From NCBI GenBank assembly GCA_947259425.1, contig CAMYMO010000434.1, forward strand, positions 1-6,835: a DNA stretch of 6,835 nt, read 5' to 3'. Origin of the DNA: an uncultured Ectothiorhodospiraceae bacterium. GTDB lineage: Bacteria; Pseudomonadota; Gammaproteobacteria; UBA6429; Thiohalophilaceae. The notes under the pieces are model-generated. The model was not told where the DNA came from. It did no database searches and saw only the letters and a list, made by a program, of their open reading frames with translations. Position numbers and translations under genes: made by a program. Shown piece after piece: positions 6,109 to 6,835 of this stretch. Within the stretch, counting starts at the first letter, position 1. Each line of letters opens with the position of its first letter.

Positions 6109-6318
6109 TTATAAAAAATCCTGATTTAACAGGATTTTTTTATAAAGAGGTATATTCAAAGTATGCTCGTCGTAACTAATGCGAAGTTTTATTTGATCGA
6201 TTACGGCCGAACATGCATCCGCACAGGCTTTACATTCGATATGTTTTTTGTGTTTCAGGCATTCTTTTTCACAATTATAGTCAATAAGATTTAAACGCTT
6301 GGCCGGATCGGTAAATAA
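6109..6318 (-). pseudogene. Remnant of a four-helix-bundle copper-binding (Csp/DUF326-like) protein
   Basis: The frame after the DUF6122 stop codes for 69 residues rich in cysteine: NCEKECLKHKKHIECKACAD then AC, with Cys at residues 16, 20, 29, 32 and 36. This resembles the C-terminal helices of Csp copper-storage proteins, which usually end in a C-x-x-EC-x-KH...HC-x-x-C-A-x-AC pattern. The N-terminal 70 or so residues of such a protein are absent, no ATG or GTG lies in the frame, and the final cysteines are replaced (SAVIDQIK). The frame runs through the tas terminator to a chance stop. It follows the TGA of the DUF6122 gene without changing frame. I read it as a decayed gene end. Alternatives are a C-terminal domain cut off by that TGA, or a small protein with an unusual start. 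Confidence 0.45.
6113..6140. terminator. Intrinsic terminator after tas (bidirectional)
   Basis: An 11-bp perfect inverted repeat: AAAAAATCCTG (6113-6123) and CAGGATTTTTT (6130-6140), loop ATTTAA, continuing into a seventh T. The GC-containing part is the five-base TCCTG/CAGGA stem, followed by a T-run on both strands. It therefore ends the tas transcript 24 bp after its stop and could also stop transcription arriving from the minus-strand DUF6122 region. Confidence 0.88.
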
Positions 6319-6636
6319 TCAGACATACCAAACGGAATTGGTTAGTTGACAGTCGATCGAATCCAATAGCATGTGAATCACCAGACCAATACCAATCAAA
6401 CGCGTTTTCGGGATAAAGCAAAGGACTAAATAAATAATAATGGGGAACATGCTGTGTAAGGGATGAAAACCGATACTGCAACGGCTGGGATCATAAATCG
6501 GATTAGCCAATAAATGGTCAAGGTCGACCAGCATGGTCGATATCATTAACAGGTAAGCGGTTTTCCAGTCCTTACGAAAGAATGCGGCGACAATAACCGC
6601 TGGCAATATAAAATGAAGTGCGATATGTAGGATGAT
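6319..6636 (-). CDS. DUF6122-like small membrane protein, start codon non-standard or lost
   Basis: A 105-residue protein if read from ATC at 6636. It has hydrophobic segments at about 5-20, 27-37, 64-75 and 80-91. His/Asp-rich conserved patches are LHIALHF near the N-terminus, MLVDLDHLLANPIYDP (about 35-50), RCSIGFHPLH (about 52-61) and HMLLDSIDC (about 88-96). I recognise these as the DUF6122 type, a small family of unknown function reminiscent of membrane-bound metal-dependent hydrolases; metal binding is inference. The conserved N-terminus has no ATG, GTG or TTG before it. CAGGA (6643-6647) stands six bases before ATC 6634-6636 and nine before a second ATC. The only usual start, TTG 6604-6606, lacks a ribosome binding site and would remove the conserved LHIALHF. 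TAA at 6658-6660 closes the frame upstream. Either ATC is used weakly or the start was mutated. Confidence 0.75.
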   Translation of the reverse strand: MILHIALHFILPAVIVAAFFRKDWKTAYLLMISTMLVDLDHLLANPIYDPSRCSIGFHPLHSMFPIIIYLVLCFIPKTRLIGIGLVIHMLLDSIDCQLTNSVWYV

Positions 6637-6642
6637 CGGGTT

Positions 6643-6675
6643 TCCTGAATTAATTTTTTATAGTTGATGATTATA
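6643..6675 (-). promoter_or_regulatory. Candidate -10 box and ribosome binding site for the DUF6122-like gene
   Basis: Read on the minus strand, a perfect TATAAT lies at 6670-6675, followed about 23 bases later by CAGGA at 6643-6647. No good -35 hexamer stands at normal distance; TTGTGA (6687-6692) is only 11 bases away. The order of -10 box, short leader and Shine-Dalgarno points at the ATC codons at 6631-6636 as the place where translation begins or once began. Confidence 0.45.
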
Positions 6676-6742
6676 CTCGAAAATATTCACAACATTGGAT
6701 TTCATTGATGAAAAGAAGGGGGAATCATCACGGCCAAAATCT

Positions 6743-6756
6743 CATAATTAATTATG
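6743..6756. promoter_or_regulatory. 14-bp perfect palindrome
   Basis: CATAATTAATTATG is identical on both strands. It lies in the gene-free stretch from about 6676 to the window end, some 70 bp upstream of the minus-strand TATAAT and 47 bp upstream of the plus-strand one. It could be an operator for a homodimeric regulator. The A/T-only centre makes a chance origin quite possible. Confidence 0.3.
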
Positions 6757-6802
6757 TGTAGTTGCTTATCTTTAACCTGACAAATTGACGAATAAGTTTA
6801 GA

Positions 6803-6808
6803 TATAAT
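6803..6808 (+). promoter_or_regulatory. Candidate plus-strand -10 box at right edge
   Basis: A perfect TATAAT. Upstream, TTGACG (6785-6790) is a good -35 hexamer but only 12 bases away, and CTGACA (6777-6782) is 20 away, so neither spacing is ideal. It would drive a gene starting beyond the window. No tRNA, rRNA or coding start is visible in the remaining 27 bases. Confidence 0.3.
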
Positions 6809-6835
6809 CTGACCGTTACTCTTCTCAGAATATTA

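Noticed and set aside
6281..6481. Minus-strand frame overlapping the DUF6122-like gene
   Set aside because: It is an out-of-frame reading of a gene whose conserved motifs lie in the other frame.
6700..6713. TTTCAT-TG-ATGAAA inverted repeat
   Set aside because: It is short and A/T-rich with a two-base spacer, and nothing beyond its symmetry supports a function.
6708..6761. Short plus-strand ATG frame of 17 codons
   Set aside because: It has no ribosome binding site, low information content, and spans the palindrome.

Overview
The window reads as chromosomal DNA from a free-living gammaproteobacterium of moderate to low GC. The main reasons are a close relative of the Escherichia coli aldo/keto reductase Tas, a DUF502 membrane protein, a LysR/DoxX divergent pair, and a short GC-rich intergenic repeat of a kind seen in many gammaproteobacteria. 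I cannot name a genus. I see no tRNA, rRNA, CRISPR array, phage or transposase gene.

Left part (1-2521): the 3' end of an FHA-domain gene enters from the left edge and meets a LysR-type regulator head-on, the two stop codons sharing one TTAA. The regulator is divergent from a four-helix DoxX-family membrane protein, and a textbook LysR box (ATC-N9-GAT) lies between them. After doxX comes a GC-rich repeat of about 135 bp with a strong internal hairpin, then a second, complete FHA gene. The two FHA proteins align without gaps over 60 residues (24 identical by my count), so lysR-doxX and the repeat sit between two FHA paralogues. DoxX and the second FHA protein both end in very lysine-rich tails.

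Middle (2550-3982): two minus-strand genes in a likely operon. The upstream one encodes an acidic helical protein, possibly TPR-like, of unknown function. The downstream one encodes the DUF502 protein.

Right-centre (3983-6140): a divergent intergenic region holds an interrupted dyad and a 17-19 bp tandem direct repeat. It is followed by a plus-strand pair: a probably exported metal-dependent amidohydrolase and a Tas-like NADPH-dependent aldo/keto reductase. A clear intrinsic terminator closes this unit.

Right end (6109-6835): a minus-strand DUF6122-like membrane protein has a promoter element, a ribosome binding site and the conserved N-terminus, but no ATG/GTG/TTG where the start should be; an ATC stands there instead. 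Directly after its stop, in the same frame, lies a cysteine-rich fragment like the C-terminal end of four-helix-bundle copper-binding (Csp/DUF326) proteins. It has no start codon and runs into the tas terminator, so it is probably a gene remnant. The last 170 bases hold a 14-bp perfect palindrome and a TATAAT box but no gene.

Most of the window is ordinary chromosome. The points most worth a second look are the DUF6122 gene without a usual start codon, the copper-protein remnant behind it, the FHA paralogues around lysR-doxX, the matching lysine tails, and the intergenic repeat.
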